DNA from: Merluccius polli
Lineage: Eukaryota; Chordata; Actinopteri; Gadiformes; Merlucciidae
Assembly: GCA_030340625.1 (NCBI GenBank)
Contig: JAOPHQ010005712.1
Span: forward strand, 119,501-183,500
Length of the DNA stretch: 64,000 nucleotides
Direction of reading: 5' to 3'
In this document: positions 9,801 to 19,791 of the stretch, piece after piece
How the letters are laid out: every line of letters starts with the position of its first letter
Numbering within the stretch: position 1 is the first letter of the stretch
Translations under genes and position numbers: made by a program
The notes under the pieces: generated by a model
What the model was told of the DNA's origin: nothing
What the model saw: only the letters and a program-made list of their open reading frames with translations
Database searches by the model: none

Positions 9801-12800
9801 TCATTGACCAATTTCGTGAGAGCTCTAAAATGTAAAATAAGAAACACAAGATAAACAAACTAAACAAAGCCTGTCTCACAAATAGTTCAAAATGTCTGGT
9901 TCCAACGATGCACTACATACAACTAAGATATAGATATGAAATACATATTGATAGTGAATAAATAGTAATAGATTGAATCTGTGAATAATATATATCAGTG
10001 GTTCCCAAAGTGGGGGTCGCGACCCCCCGGGGGGTCGCGGGACGCCGAGGGGTGGGTCGCGAAATGATTTTCATAAATCACATACATTTTGAAAATAAAA
10101 AAAAATAAAACTAAAAAAATCAGCCATAGTTGTAAAAATTATAAAACATGGTAGTTCAAATTATAATTAGGGCCGGGACTTTAACACGTTAATTAAGATT
10201 AATTCATTACACAAAAATGAACGGGTTAAAACAATTGACGCATTTTAATGGCATCATCTGCAGGTGTCAGGTCACGTCCGGTTCCACAGTAGGCTAAAAA
10301 CATCACAAAGCGGACCAGTAGATTTAGTAGAGAACTAGCTCATTGATGAAAAATGAAGCGTTGGTTAATACCCAGCAAAAAAAAGGCAGAGAAGCCAGCG
10401 GAGGAGGCAGAGAGGCCAACGGAGAAGGCAGAGATGTCAGCGGAGGAGGCAGAGAAGCCAGCGGAGGAGGCAGAGAGGCCAACGGAGAAGGCAGAGATGT
10501 CAGCGGAGGAGGCAGAGAAGCTAGCCGAGAGGGCAGAGGAGAGGGGATAGTCGTCTTGGCCATCCTCTGGCGGTGGAAGAGGTGCCCGCCATAAGGGGGA
10601 CAATCAGCCTTCCTCCAAGTGTAGCAAATATCGAGAGGAATATTTACAGTATGGATTCACATGCGTCGTTGTCAACGAAATACAACATCCCCAATGTGTA
10701 GTGTGTACAGAGGTGCTTGCACATGAGAGCCTAAAGCCCGTAAAAATGCTCAGACACATGAAAACTAAGCACCCCTCTCTTGCCGCTAAACCGCTAGATT
10801 TTTTCCGCAGAAAGGAGAAAGAGTTGCAAGGCCAAAAGAACATTCTAATAAATCAAACAACAATCCCAACCAAAGCTCAAAAGGCTTCATATGAGGTGGC
10901 ATATTTAATTGCCCAGGCAAAAAACCCACACACCATCGGGGAAACACTAATAAAACCAGCTGCCATCGCTATGAGTCGCGCAATGCATGGGTATAAACTG
11001 GCCCGTGAGCTGGAATCGGTGCCGCTGTCTGACGGGACCATTTCCCGGCGCATCACCGATATGGCCCAGGACATAAAGAGTCAGCTGATGGACAGAGTGA
11101 AGAAAGGGAAATATGCTTTACAGTTAGACGAATCCACGGATGTGTCAAACTGTGCCCAGCTGCTTGTTTTCGTTAGATATAGTTTTGATGGAAAACTTAA
11201 CGAGGACCTGCTATTTTGCGACCCGCTGGAGGGAACATGCACAGGCGAGGACATTTTCACAAAACTTGACAACAAACTGAAAGAAGAGGGACTGTCTTGG
11301 GATGAATGCATCGGTGTGTGTACAGACGCTGCTGGAGCAATGCTGGGGGAAAATAAAGGATTTAAAGCAAGAGTCTTACAAGTGGCGCCCCACATCAAAT
11401 TCACGCACTGTATTATCCACAGAGAGGCTCTTGCGAGTAAAACGCTCGGCCCAGAGCTGAAAAGTGTTCTTGACACTGCAATAAAAATGGTCAACCACAT
11501 TAAATCGCGTCCACTCAACACCAGGCTGTTTGCCACTCTCTGCAACGAACTGGGATCGCAGCATGAGGGCCTGCTGTTCCACACTGAAGTCAGATGGCTT
11601 TCGCGGGGAAATGTTCTCAGCCGCCTGTTTGAGCTGCGGGACGAGGTGCGCTTATTTCTGATGGAGCATGGATCCCAGCTCGCTGACCACCTGACTGACC
11701 CTGACTGGTTAACAAGGCTAGCGTATCTATCTTGCATTTTTGACAGACTGAATGGACTGAACCTGTCATTGCAAGGTGAAAACACAAGCATCATGTCAAT
11801 GAGTGCTAAAATCCGCGCATTCAAGAGAAAAGTGGATCGCTGGACTGCACAAGTTGAAATGGGCACGCTTGACATGTTTAATGAGCTGGACGAATTCATG
11901 GGAGAAAATGATCTGAGTGTTCACATTGTGAAGAGTTGTATAACTACCCACCTTCAAATCCTCCTGGAACACTTTGACAAGTATTTCCCTGAGGAAACGG
12001 CTCCGGAACAACATGACTGGATAAGATCGCCATTCACTGTAACCACTGCAAGTCATCTGTCAGCTGGCATGGAGGACGCACTGGTTGAGCTGTCGTGTGA
12101 CCGCACTTTAAAGACAGATTTTAATTCGAAGATGCTTGCTGAGTTCTGGATTTCAGTCGAGAGGGAATATCCACAGCTGTCCAAGGCCGCGATGGACGTA
12201 CTGACGCCGTTTGGCTCCACATACCTGTGCGAAAAAACTTTCTCTGCACTGACGTATATTAAAAATAAATACAGATCACGTCTAAATGTGGAGGATGATC
12301 TGTGTGAGGATGTGGCCGTCTCCGCAATTAAACCGAGAATTGACCTGCTGTGTTCCGCGCATAGCGCGCATCCATCTCATTAGCTGAAATTTAGTTGCCA
12401 GCAACAATGTACATATGTTTACAACAGTTTGTGGATATTACCCAGAGATATTCTTCTGTTCAAATGGAAATGAAAGTTATGTTATAGTAAAGTTAAGGTA
12501 AAGTTAATGTTATAGTAAAGTTAAAGTAAAGTTAAGTTTGCACATAATAGTTTGACAGTAATACTATGCCCTCCTGTGTACATAGATCTTATTTTGACTG
12601 ACGTATTCTGCTTTTATCAAACAGTAAATTTCTATATGTAAAATCATAACAGGCTGCTCTGTTCTTTTGTGTTGTCGTTAAGCCCGTGTTTGGATGAGCC
12701 TAGTGCGTATGGCCTGTGCGCACATTTTATTTTTTTCAGTCACATCCGGGGATGGTGGGGGTCGCCAGTCTCTGGCACCGTTATTTTGGGGGTCGCGGGT

Positions 12801-14047
12801 TGAAAAGTTTGGGAACCCTTGATATATATCATCCATGGTTAAAAGCAACACAGTTCCTTTTCCAGAGTGGAATGTTCAAGCCTGGCTGCCACAAAGCTCT
12901 ACTATAAAAGCGAGAATAAAAACTTGCCGCTTTATGTTGTGGTTTGTTTTCTCATCCAGGCCATTGGTTTGGGGATGATAGGCAGCTGTCACACTTCTTT
13001 GAATAGCCAAAATACTGCAAAGGCTGGTGTTGAGCTGGAATAAAAACAGTTACAGTAAAAAAAAAAAAAAACATTCCAAGCAGAAAGGAATAATTCCTGA
13101 ATTGTAATTACTACAATAGCATTATTAAAATGCTCATACGTCATTAACAAACTCTCTTCCCTGGTCAGATAAGATCCTTTTGGGACAACCATGTCTATAA
13201 ATCATCGAGCAGATGTGGCGTCCCACTTCAGCTGCAGTTTTTCTCTTTAATGGGAAAGCCTCAACCCATTTTGAGAAATAATCTGTGGCTGTTAAAATGT
13301 ATTGGAAGCCATCCACAGTTTTTGGGAGAGGTCCTGTCAGGTCAATACCAATTAGCTCCCAGACAGCAGACACCTATCAAGGTAAAACAAATGTTACACT
13401 CAATACTTCTTTATTAATTGCTGTTGGATAAGATACCACTGTACACATGTACCTGTATACACTGTAATGGCTGGGCAGCAGTCAAAGGTTTTCCAACCAT
13501 CTGGCATTTATCACATTCCAAGACCTTTAAGAAAGTAGTTGTTAATAAAAACACAAAAAGACAAAAAACAACAATAACTCAAACAAATAGCCTACCCAGT
13601 TGTTAATGTCCACTGACATGCCAAGCCAGTAAAATCTGGAGGATATTGCTGTGCGGGTTTTCAGGATGCCCGTATGTCCCCCCATTGGAGAGGAGTGAAA
13701 CTCTATAAAGAGTTGTCTTGCCTCCTCTTTGGATTTAATGGCTCTTCTGCTCCCAACGTAGAGCTCTCCTTCTGCAGTGAACATTCATTAAAGAACTTTC
13801 ATCATTAAAGAGCTATCTTACCAAGACACTATCCACATTTTATTGTATGTATATTGGTCTATCTACATACTGTACCCCTGAAATCTTCAATAAAGACGTT
13901 ATAAACAAGCATGTATTTCAGATATTCACCCTTTAACTTGAATTTTGAAGCGTACCTCCTAAGGTTTAATTTCTGGGACTTATCAAAGCCATCCGGGAAT
14001 ATTCCCAGAGACAGGAGGTCAAACGATTGTTTCCATCTTTCCTCCAT
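6896..14047 (-). CDS. Ginger1-type transposase gene: integrase plus Ulp1-like protease, multi-exon
   Basis: Hand splicing gives exons 14047-13930, 13771-13596, 13524-13453, 13373-13140, 13034-12928, 9824-9656, 9478-8931, about 8347-8232, 8121-8080, 7997-7926, 7456-7368, 7196-7091 and 7004-6896. The first six exons join in frame. They give an H-H-C-C zinc finger ending CDKC, then a retroviral-type integrase core with the catalytic triad: Asp in IGIDLTGP, Asp in ILSDQG, Glu in NGLDEKTN. The spacing is 58 and then exactly 35 residues (DD35E). Exon 7 adds a GPY/F motif (DFSGPYV). A TAA at 9116-9118 then interrupts, with an open continuation in another frame to a donor at 8931. Exons 8-13 encode a C48/Ulp1-like domain: VVMDPMG (Asp), HNKQQDFSSCG (Gln and nucleophile Cys) and VQTSPRAV. 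The usual catalytic His before the Asp is not obvious. Two introns use GC donors (GCAAGT after 12928 and after 8080). The integrase-protease fusion is known in Ginger1 transposons. It could also be a domesticated relative. Confidence 0.75.
8491..8643. repeat. Short tandem repeat, AATGACCAACAGGTCAGAACTC units
   Basis: About six copies of a 22-31-bp unit, varying by an extra AGAACTC, run through this stretch, which lies in an intron of the Ginger-like gene. The spacing is too regular and the units too contiguous to be a CRISPR array. Confidence 0.85.
10386..10550 (+). repeat. 63-bp in-frame tandem repeat in the transposase leader
   Basis: A 63-bp unit encoding 21 residues (AEKPAEEAERPTEKAEMSAE plus E) occurs twice in full and once in part. 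It keeps the reading frame of the downstream transposase and ends at the in-frame TAG. Confidence 0.8.
10701..12383 (+). CDS. hAT transposase, SCAND3/ZBED5/FAM200-like
   Basis: The main open frame encodes 560 residues with the landmarks of a hAT transposase of the type co-opted as vertebrate SCAND3/ZBED5. The DDE core begins at LQLDESTDVSNCAQL (first Asp), followed by GVCTDAAGAMLG and CIIHREAL. The C-terminal dimerisation block has LTPFGSTYLCEKTFSAL and IKNKYRSRL. The same frame is open upstream to 10551 and contains most of a BED-type zinc finger (QCVVC, then HMKTKH), so 10701 is probably not the real start. Continuing upstream, an in-frame TAG at 10548-10550 separates this from a Glu/Lys-rich leader starting at ATG 10353. 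The copy is thus one nonsense codon away from a continuous frame of about 677 codons. The stop at 12381-12383 is followed by AT-rich element sequence. Confidence 0.88.
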   Translation: MCTEVLAHESLKPVKMLRHMKTKHPSLAAKPLDFFRRKEKELQGQKNILINQTTIPTKAQKASYEVAYLIAQAKNPHTIGETLIKPAAIAMSRAMHGYKLARELESVPLSDGTISRRITDMAQDIKSQLMDRVKKGKYALQLDESTDVSNCAQLLVFVRYSFDGKLNEDLLFCDPLEGTCTGEDIFTKLDNKLKEEGLSWDECIGVCTDAAGAMLGENKGFKARVLQVAPHIKFTHCIIHREALASKTLGPELKSVLDTAIKMVNHIKSRPLNTRLFATLCNELGSQHEGLLFHTEVRWLSRGNVLSRLFELRDEVRLFLMEHGSQLADHLTDPDWLTRLAYLSCIFDRLNGLNLSLQGENTSIMSMSAKIRAFKRKVDRWTAQVEMGTLDMFNELDEFMGENDLSVHIVKSCITTHLQILLEHFDKYFPEETAPEQHDWIRSPFTVTTASHLSAGMEDALVELSCDRTLKTDFNSKMLAEFWISVEREYPQLSKAAMDVLTPFGSTYLCEKTFSALTYIKNKYRSRLNVEDDLCEDVAVSAIKPRIDLLCSAHSAHPSH

Positions 14048-14174
14048 AGCTTTACAAACACAAGTATTTAGAATTTATGTAACACGATAAATATCTTGTT
14101 ATAACATGACAAGACGTCGTCGCCCCCCTCCCCCTCCACCACCGACGAAATCTCCGCTCCCAGACCCGTAAAGA

Positions 14175-14394
14175 TAACACATATATCATCTTATTTGTAC
14201 ATTCAGCAGAAGTGTGCACATATTTACGTGCTTACAGGTGAAAAGGCGCAATGTTACTGATCGGTGCTCTTATTTTTACATTCAGCAGAAGTGTGCACAT
14301 ATTTACGTGCTTAGGTGAAAAGGCGCAATGTTACTGATCGGTGCTCTTATTTTTACATTCAGCAGAAGTGTGCACATATTTACGTGCTTACAGG
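14175..14394. repeat. ~77-bp satellite array, left part
   Basis: Just under three monomers containing TTCAGCAGAAGTGTGCACAT and AAAAGGCGCAATGTTACTGA run up to the hAT insertion site. The same array resumes at 19792 on the other side of the transposon. Confidence 0.9.
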
Positions 14395-15088
14395 CAAGGG
14401 CGTCATCAACAAAAAACTTGAAAGAAGTAGATGCAATTTCCCGCATTCTGGTGCATTTTACCATGTTTTTAGATTTAAAATGATCTCCCTCTTTCATTGA
14501 TTTTCCTTGGAGCTGGCATGGTCTGCAATTACTGACTACTATTATGTTCTGGTGTAACACACAGAGGACTGACACTGACAACTTTTTTGACACTTTATTC
14601 TCTTAATGTGAGCACAAATGAGGTTTTAAAAAATCTGAGTGAATTGGAAAATAATTAGGTAACTTCGAGGCAACATATAGCCCTACATTAATGTCATGCA
14701 AACAAAACATCTCTTGAAACAAAATGTGTACCTAGGCTACTCAGATCCTAAATTAGAATCAACCTAGCATTCAGTGCCCTGCAGAACATAAAACTAAATT
14801 CAATACAACTGCAAACCAAGTAAAATGCAAGGATTTTGGTGAATTAGAATTAAACAAAATAACTTGAGTGAAATATCAAATAGAAAATAAAATGTAAAAT
14901 GTATTTCTTACATCTTTAATCTGTTAAAGACTTGCTTATACTTTCCCCAATATTGTTGATTTTCCTTTTTTTTGTCCATTCATTAAATGTTCTTTATTCT
15001 CCTATACTTCTCCTATATTTCTCCCCTATTCTCTGTATCATGCCTAGAGCTGGATTTTTACAATTAGAACAAACATATTTAGCTGAGA

Positions 15089-17630
15089 TCATACAAATGC
15101 TCCAAAAGTGTGACCTCTTTTGTCATTTGCAGACACAAAAGACTGGCAAATCTCCTGTATGTCAACTTTATCAAGTTTTTCTTGGTGGATGTGGCAAACA
15201 GCCACATTGTTCAAACGCTGTTGCGTCATAGAAGAGCGGAGCCACGTCTTAAGCCTTCTCAAGGCACTAAAACTTCTCTCCGCTTCTGCTGAGGAGCATG
15301 GCACAACAAGAAGAAGCCTGACCAACACTTCTACCTGTGAGAATAAACTACGGACCTCTGGCAGCATAGCTCTCAGGCAATCTACTACCTCACCGACTGT
15401 GCTGCAGGGACACTGTAGTTTAAACATCGCCAGCTGTACCTCCAATGAATGCCGGTCTAGTTCTGGGTAAGAACTGACCACATCCTCCACCTTTCCAGTG
15501 ATTAAAACCCTTTCCAGTTCGTTAAGTGTACGGAAGCTGCTCTGGTCAAAGCGCTTTGTCAACTGGACCTCAACTGCATCCAACATTTTGAAGAATTCTA
15601 TTCTGTAGAACTCCTCAGGGGAAGTAGGTCTAAATGCTGGGGTATTTCCTGTGAAGCGCTTTGGGGGTCTCCGGATATGAGGAGTCTGGATAGCCTCAAT
15701 GTCCAACTCTTGGATCATATCACAGGCTTGGGTATATATATGATGAAATGTTTCATCAGATCTCTTTACTTGAATTGTGTTTTTCACACAATCAACCGCA
15801 GCCAGCATCCCTGAGACACTCACTGTCTTGCTCTGAAGGGGGCGGTTGAGACATTCAAGTTCTTTTAGAACTTCAAGGGCCATAACCAGGCTAAGCAAAA
15901 TGTGCCCCTTCTGAAACCTCTCCAGAAGCCCTCTTGCATTTTTGCAAGTGTCGGAGGATCCAGGTGCCATTTCCTCAAGACTGACCAAAATCTTTTCATA
16001 TTGATCGACAACTGCCTGGATGGCTACCACCCTCATGAGCCATCGTGTGGGGCAGAGGGGCCTCAGAGTTCTGAAACTCCCTGCTTCCGACTGGGAAACC
16101 TCCTTAAAGATTGTCTTATACTTCCCAGATAGATGGTACAGATTTCCAAGTTTGTGGACTAAATCCAGCGCATCAGACACAATAGAGCTTGTGCTACAGA
16201 CTGTCTGAGTCACCAGATTAATGCAATGAGGACCACAATGAACGTAGAGAGCAAGAGGCTGTGTTTCTCTTATGACTGCCTGAACACCTTTAGCTCCACC
16301 TGCCATATTTGCTGCCCCATCATAGCTCTGCCCGCGAAGGCAGGATAAGGGCAGGTTCAATCGAAGGAGGACATCAGTTGCCATCCGAGCCAACTCTTTC
16401 CCTGTTGTTGAGGAGACTTGATAGAGGCCTACAAAGTCCTCATGAGGTAGCAAATCACTATCTACATAACGTAGGCATATGGCCTCTTGTTCATTACCAG
16501 ACAAATCTTGTACTCCATCAATTATGATGGAGTACATGATAGTGGACACCTCCTGTATTTCCTTTGATATTTTTCGCACAACAGAGTTGCCCATAATATT
16601 TAACATCTCATTCTGCACTTTTGGGCATGTGTATTGGTTACAAGGCTTACTGAGCCAACGCTTCAGCACATCATCATCCTCTGCTCTAAGCTTTAGTAGC
16701 TGAACAAAGTTTCCCTCATCACTCTCATGTCCACGTAATGCTAGACCCTGACGAGCAAGGAAACAAACTGATTGTACTATTTTCAGCAAGCATGATCTGG
16801 CCTCTCTTTGCTGCTGCATCTTAACTGATGATAACTGTGTTTCAATGCTTCTGTGAAGGTGTGTGTGTGTTGTGATAGCAACTTTGTGTGCGTGACTGTT
16901 TTCATGTGCTCGAAATTTCTCAATGGCTTTTTTCCAGTTTTTAAAACCAGAAACCACAAAGGCTAGATCAGCGCTTTTAGCAAGAGGGCTTACCTGCCTT
17001 TTGAATGCCTCTTTACAATAGAAACAAAACACCCCCCCTGCATTTGGCACATAATGAACCCAAGGAAAGTCCCTAAACCATTTTTCCTGAAAGGTAAGAG
17101 TCTTGTTCAGCAGATGCTGGGGGGGGATGACTCTTGGGTTAGGTTGATTTGGCGTGTGGTACACATCCTCCCCCTCGTCTCTCTCAGACTGGTTCCTCTC
17201 ACCCTCGTCTCTCTCAGACTGGTTTCTCTCACCCTCATCTCTCTCAGACTGGCTCCTCTCACCCTTGTGTCTCTCAGACTGGCTTCTCTCACCCTCATCT
17301 CTCTCAGACTGGCCCCTCTCACCCTCGTCGCTTTCAACATCCCTCTCTCTTGCATCTCCATCAGAATGGGTCTCTCTCTCTTCGCTCTCAATATCTCCCT
17401 CATCCCTATCTAATGTCTAAGAAATTAAAATAAGAATGAAATTGTCTATTCATTTCATTATTCATTTTCATAATTTCACAGTAAACTTAAGGCATGTTAG
17501 ATTATGCCTTTGCAATAGTTGTTATACTGAGGCACTGGACATTAAAATATTTTGAAAATACTAAACTCACAATAAGCAATGTGAAATTTTCCTTAACTAC
17601 CTGTCACCTTTCAGCACTCACCTCAGCCAT
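15089..17630 (-). CDS. hAT transposase, ZMYM1/TTF zinc-finger type, apparently intact
   Basis: Two exons splice in frame: a short first coding exon 17630-17622 (Met-Ala-Glu, donor GTGAGT) and 17416-15089, giving about 778 codons without a stop. The N-terminal region is acidic and contains five to six 10-residue repeats of the form DEGERxQSER. A TTF/ZMYM-type zinc-finger region follows (FRDFPWVHYV, then GGVFCFYCKEAF). Next is a DUF4371-like catalytic region (SIIIDGVQDLSG, then RGQSYDGAANMAG and HCGPHCINLV). The C-terminal hAT dimerisation block has VPCSSAEAERSFSALRRLKT. The first catalytic Asp lies in IIIDGVQD where many relatives have DETTD. The exact start is uncertain because the frame is open slightly upstream of 17630. 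The protein would cut and paste its own element. An open frame of this size points to recent activity. Confidence 0.85.
17176..17340 (-). repeat. 30-bp tandem repeat coding for DEGERxQSER
   Basis: Five to six 30-bp units, TCTCTCAGACTGG on the + strand, lie in frame within the transposase second exon. They produce a highly charged N-terminal repeat. Confidence 0.85.
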
Positions 17631-18591
17631 AGAGCTGTCTCCACTGCACCTGCATGCTGACCCTGCCTCTGACTCACTCTCAATCTCAACCACCTTTATC
17701 AGGAGACATGGAGATGCATTGAGCATTCGTTCATATTGATTTTCTCTAGAACATTTTAACATAGAAATACAATCAACTTTTCTGTAATGGAACTGCTTTT
17801 AAAAGATTTTTTTATTTTTACCCTAGCTCCAGCAATCAGATACAAAACTGATTCTTTATTCCACCTGATATGCAGATAAAATTCCCTTATTTGTAATATA
17901 CATTAAAACTGGTCAAAATGGTACCATTAAACCATTGATCACCCCTGTAACATCCACTATTTTGGAACGTCCACTACACGAGAATTCTGGAGATCAAAGC
18001 ATAGTTTGGATGGAGGTTGAAAATAGGTTGAAACGCATGGACATGTGAGGGTAATTACAAAGTTTTCACCAATAAATTAGAGATTTTAACAGCCAGTGAA
18101 AACGTTTACATGTCTTGATGATATATAGGCTAGCCTAAACCTTATACAACAAAGTAGGCTATTAGGCACGAATATTAGATTAGATTAGATTTATTTGTCA
18201 TTGCACAGGAATACAATGAAATTCAATGCACTCACGTATTGGACTCATTAAAAAAGAAAGAAGAGGTAGCATAATAAATAGTCAATAAAAAATACATTGT
18301 CATCTCATTCACTCAGTACATTCATGTTGTCATACACTATACCAGTGGTTCTCAAATGGGGGTACTTGAAGGCACTCCAGGGGGTACATGAGATCCGGGG
18401 TGGGTTACGATCGCACGCACCCCCCGCCGGTCATAGGTCCGGGGTGGGTTACGATCGCGCGCGGATGGAAGAACGACATTTAGCTGTTTGGCCACTCAAC
18501 GGAAAACTTGGGCAACTCTGACTTACTTTCCTCTTCTTCGAAAAAAAAGTCCTGATGTCCATCTCGTCTGTCGAATAGTCAAGGTGTCTAA

Positions 18592-19108
18592 GGTGACCAG
18601 ATTTCTGAAATTACAATCGGGGACATTTTCAATGCGGCGGTGAAAAATCATTAAATATTATCATTATGAAATAAAAAACTGGGACAAGTACCTTTTCATG
18701 TATTTTAACCAGCTTTTATTACACAAAAGGTTGCAATCAAACAACATGACATCACCAACCATCCATCCACTGAGGAAGACAACAATATAAATATATTTAA
18801 AAAAAGTTTCTACTCACAACTGAATGCTGAACCTCATTCATCCACCTCCGCCTCAGGAGCCAATTTATTATTTTAACAGTCTCAGTCCCCTACAGTTAAA
18901 TCATATGCTACCAAAGCAGTCCCCCCCTCTTCCATAACAGACATACAATGTCATCACCTGGTAGGCTAATCTCATGCTAATATTAACGTTACAGCTTCAC
19001 TGACAGATATGAAAACTGTCATAATGTTAACGTTCACTGACTTTTATAACGTTACGTTAGGTCTTCAGTTCAGATAAACAATCATACTTACTTTAACGTT
19101 ACATCACT

Positions 19109-19173
<65 letters not shown>

Positions 19174-19472
19174 GCCAAGTCTTCTGCCAGTTACACAAAA
19201 TAAATAAGTTCATACACAACATACCATTCATGGCGGCCGCTGGTCTCCTTTCTGTCCTTTTTGCCACCTCTAGATTGTATTGTTGTTGACGCTGCTGCGT
19301 CTGTACGTCATACGACGTCATCTCTGGCGACGCGTTGGCTACCGTAATAACTGCTGTTTGAGTCTGTGCGCATTTTTCCCCCGTTCAGTGTCAATCGGGG
19401 ACAGCTTTGACCGGGGACAGGTCACCCAAAACGGGGACTGTCCCCGGAAATCGGGGACGTCTGGTCACCTTT
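18592..19472. mobile_element. Inverted-repeat element (AGGTGACCAGA ends), tentative
   Basis: The sequence AAGGTGACCAGATTTCTG near 18591 is mirrored by CGTCTGGTCACCTTTG near 19458-19473, and the flanks share GGGGACA motifs. I could not find a convincing target duplication. A (CA)n tract of about 60 bp lies inside at 19110-19168. Confidence 0.45.
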
Positions 19473-19791
19473 GTGTTGCTGAAGTCTATCGCTGTCGTCG
19501 ATCCGACTCTCAACATAGGCTTGCTTCGGTGCGTGTTTTGAATGCGTGCGTGATGCTGCTTGGTGTGTTAAAAAAAACAGGAAAACGCGGAGTGGATTTC
19601 TATTTCTATGGGTATTCCCCCGACTGATAAAGTGGAACGGATTTGATTGTGAAGCAATGGAAAGAACGCTGGACTAGTAGACCAGTCATGCAGTAATATT
19701 TTTGATGGCAAATGTGGGGGGGTCCAAACGACTTTTTTGCAAGGGTGGGGGGGACGTGTCCCCCCCCAATTATATTATGGTGACGCCCATG

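Larger units (their letters stand above)
9996..12821 (+). mobile_element. Autonomous-type hAT element (SCAND3/ZBED5-like transposase)
   Basis: The termini CAGTGGTTCCCAAA and TTTGGGAACCCTTG are imperfect inverted repeats, flanked by 8-bp ATATATAT copies at 9988-9995 and 12822-12829. Because the target is a simple AT repeat, the duplication is weaker evidence than usual. Element length is 2826 bp, with one transposase gene on +. It lies in the GC-AG intron between exons 5 and 6 of the minus-strand Ginger-like gene. The insertion does not touch that gene's coding sequence. Confidence 0.88.
14395..19791 (-). mobile_element. 5.4-kb autonomous-type hAT element inserted in the satellite
   Basis: Terminal repeats CAAGGGCGTCA and TGACGCCCATG are flanked by identical 8-bp CTTACAGG copies at 14387-14394 and 19792-19799, which belong to the satellite monomer. 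The element carries a complete-looking transposase on -. Its 3' two kilobases (17750-19790) are mostly non-coding and hold other repeat pieces: a SINE-like ATTAGATTAGATT tract at 18177, a hAT-like start at 18352, and an inverted-repeat unit at about 18592-19472. Confidence 0.9.

Noticed and set aside
11081..11899. 272-codon minus-strand frame across the SCAND3-like transposase
   Set aside because: Antisense shadow; the + frame carries all hAT motifs.
9116..13784. Integrase exons considered as a Gypsy LTR retrotransposon
   Set aside because: No reverse transcriptase, protease, gag or LTRs are visible, the exons are split by spliceosomal introns, and a Ulp1 domain follows, which fits Ginger1 better.
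15110..16703. Open frames on + opposite the ZMYM1-type transposase
   Set aside because: They are antisense shadows of the minus-strand coding exon, with no recognisable domain.
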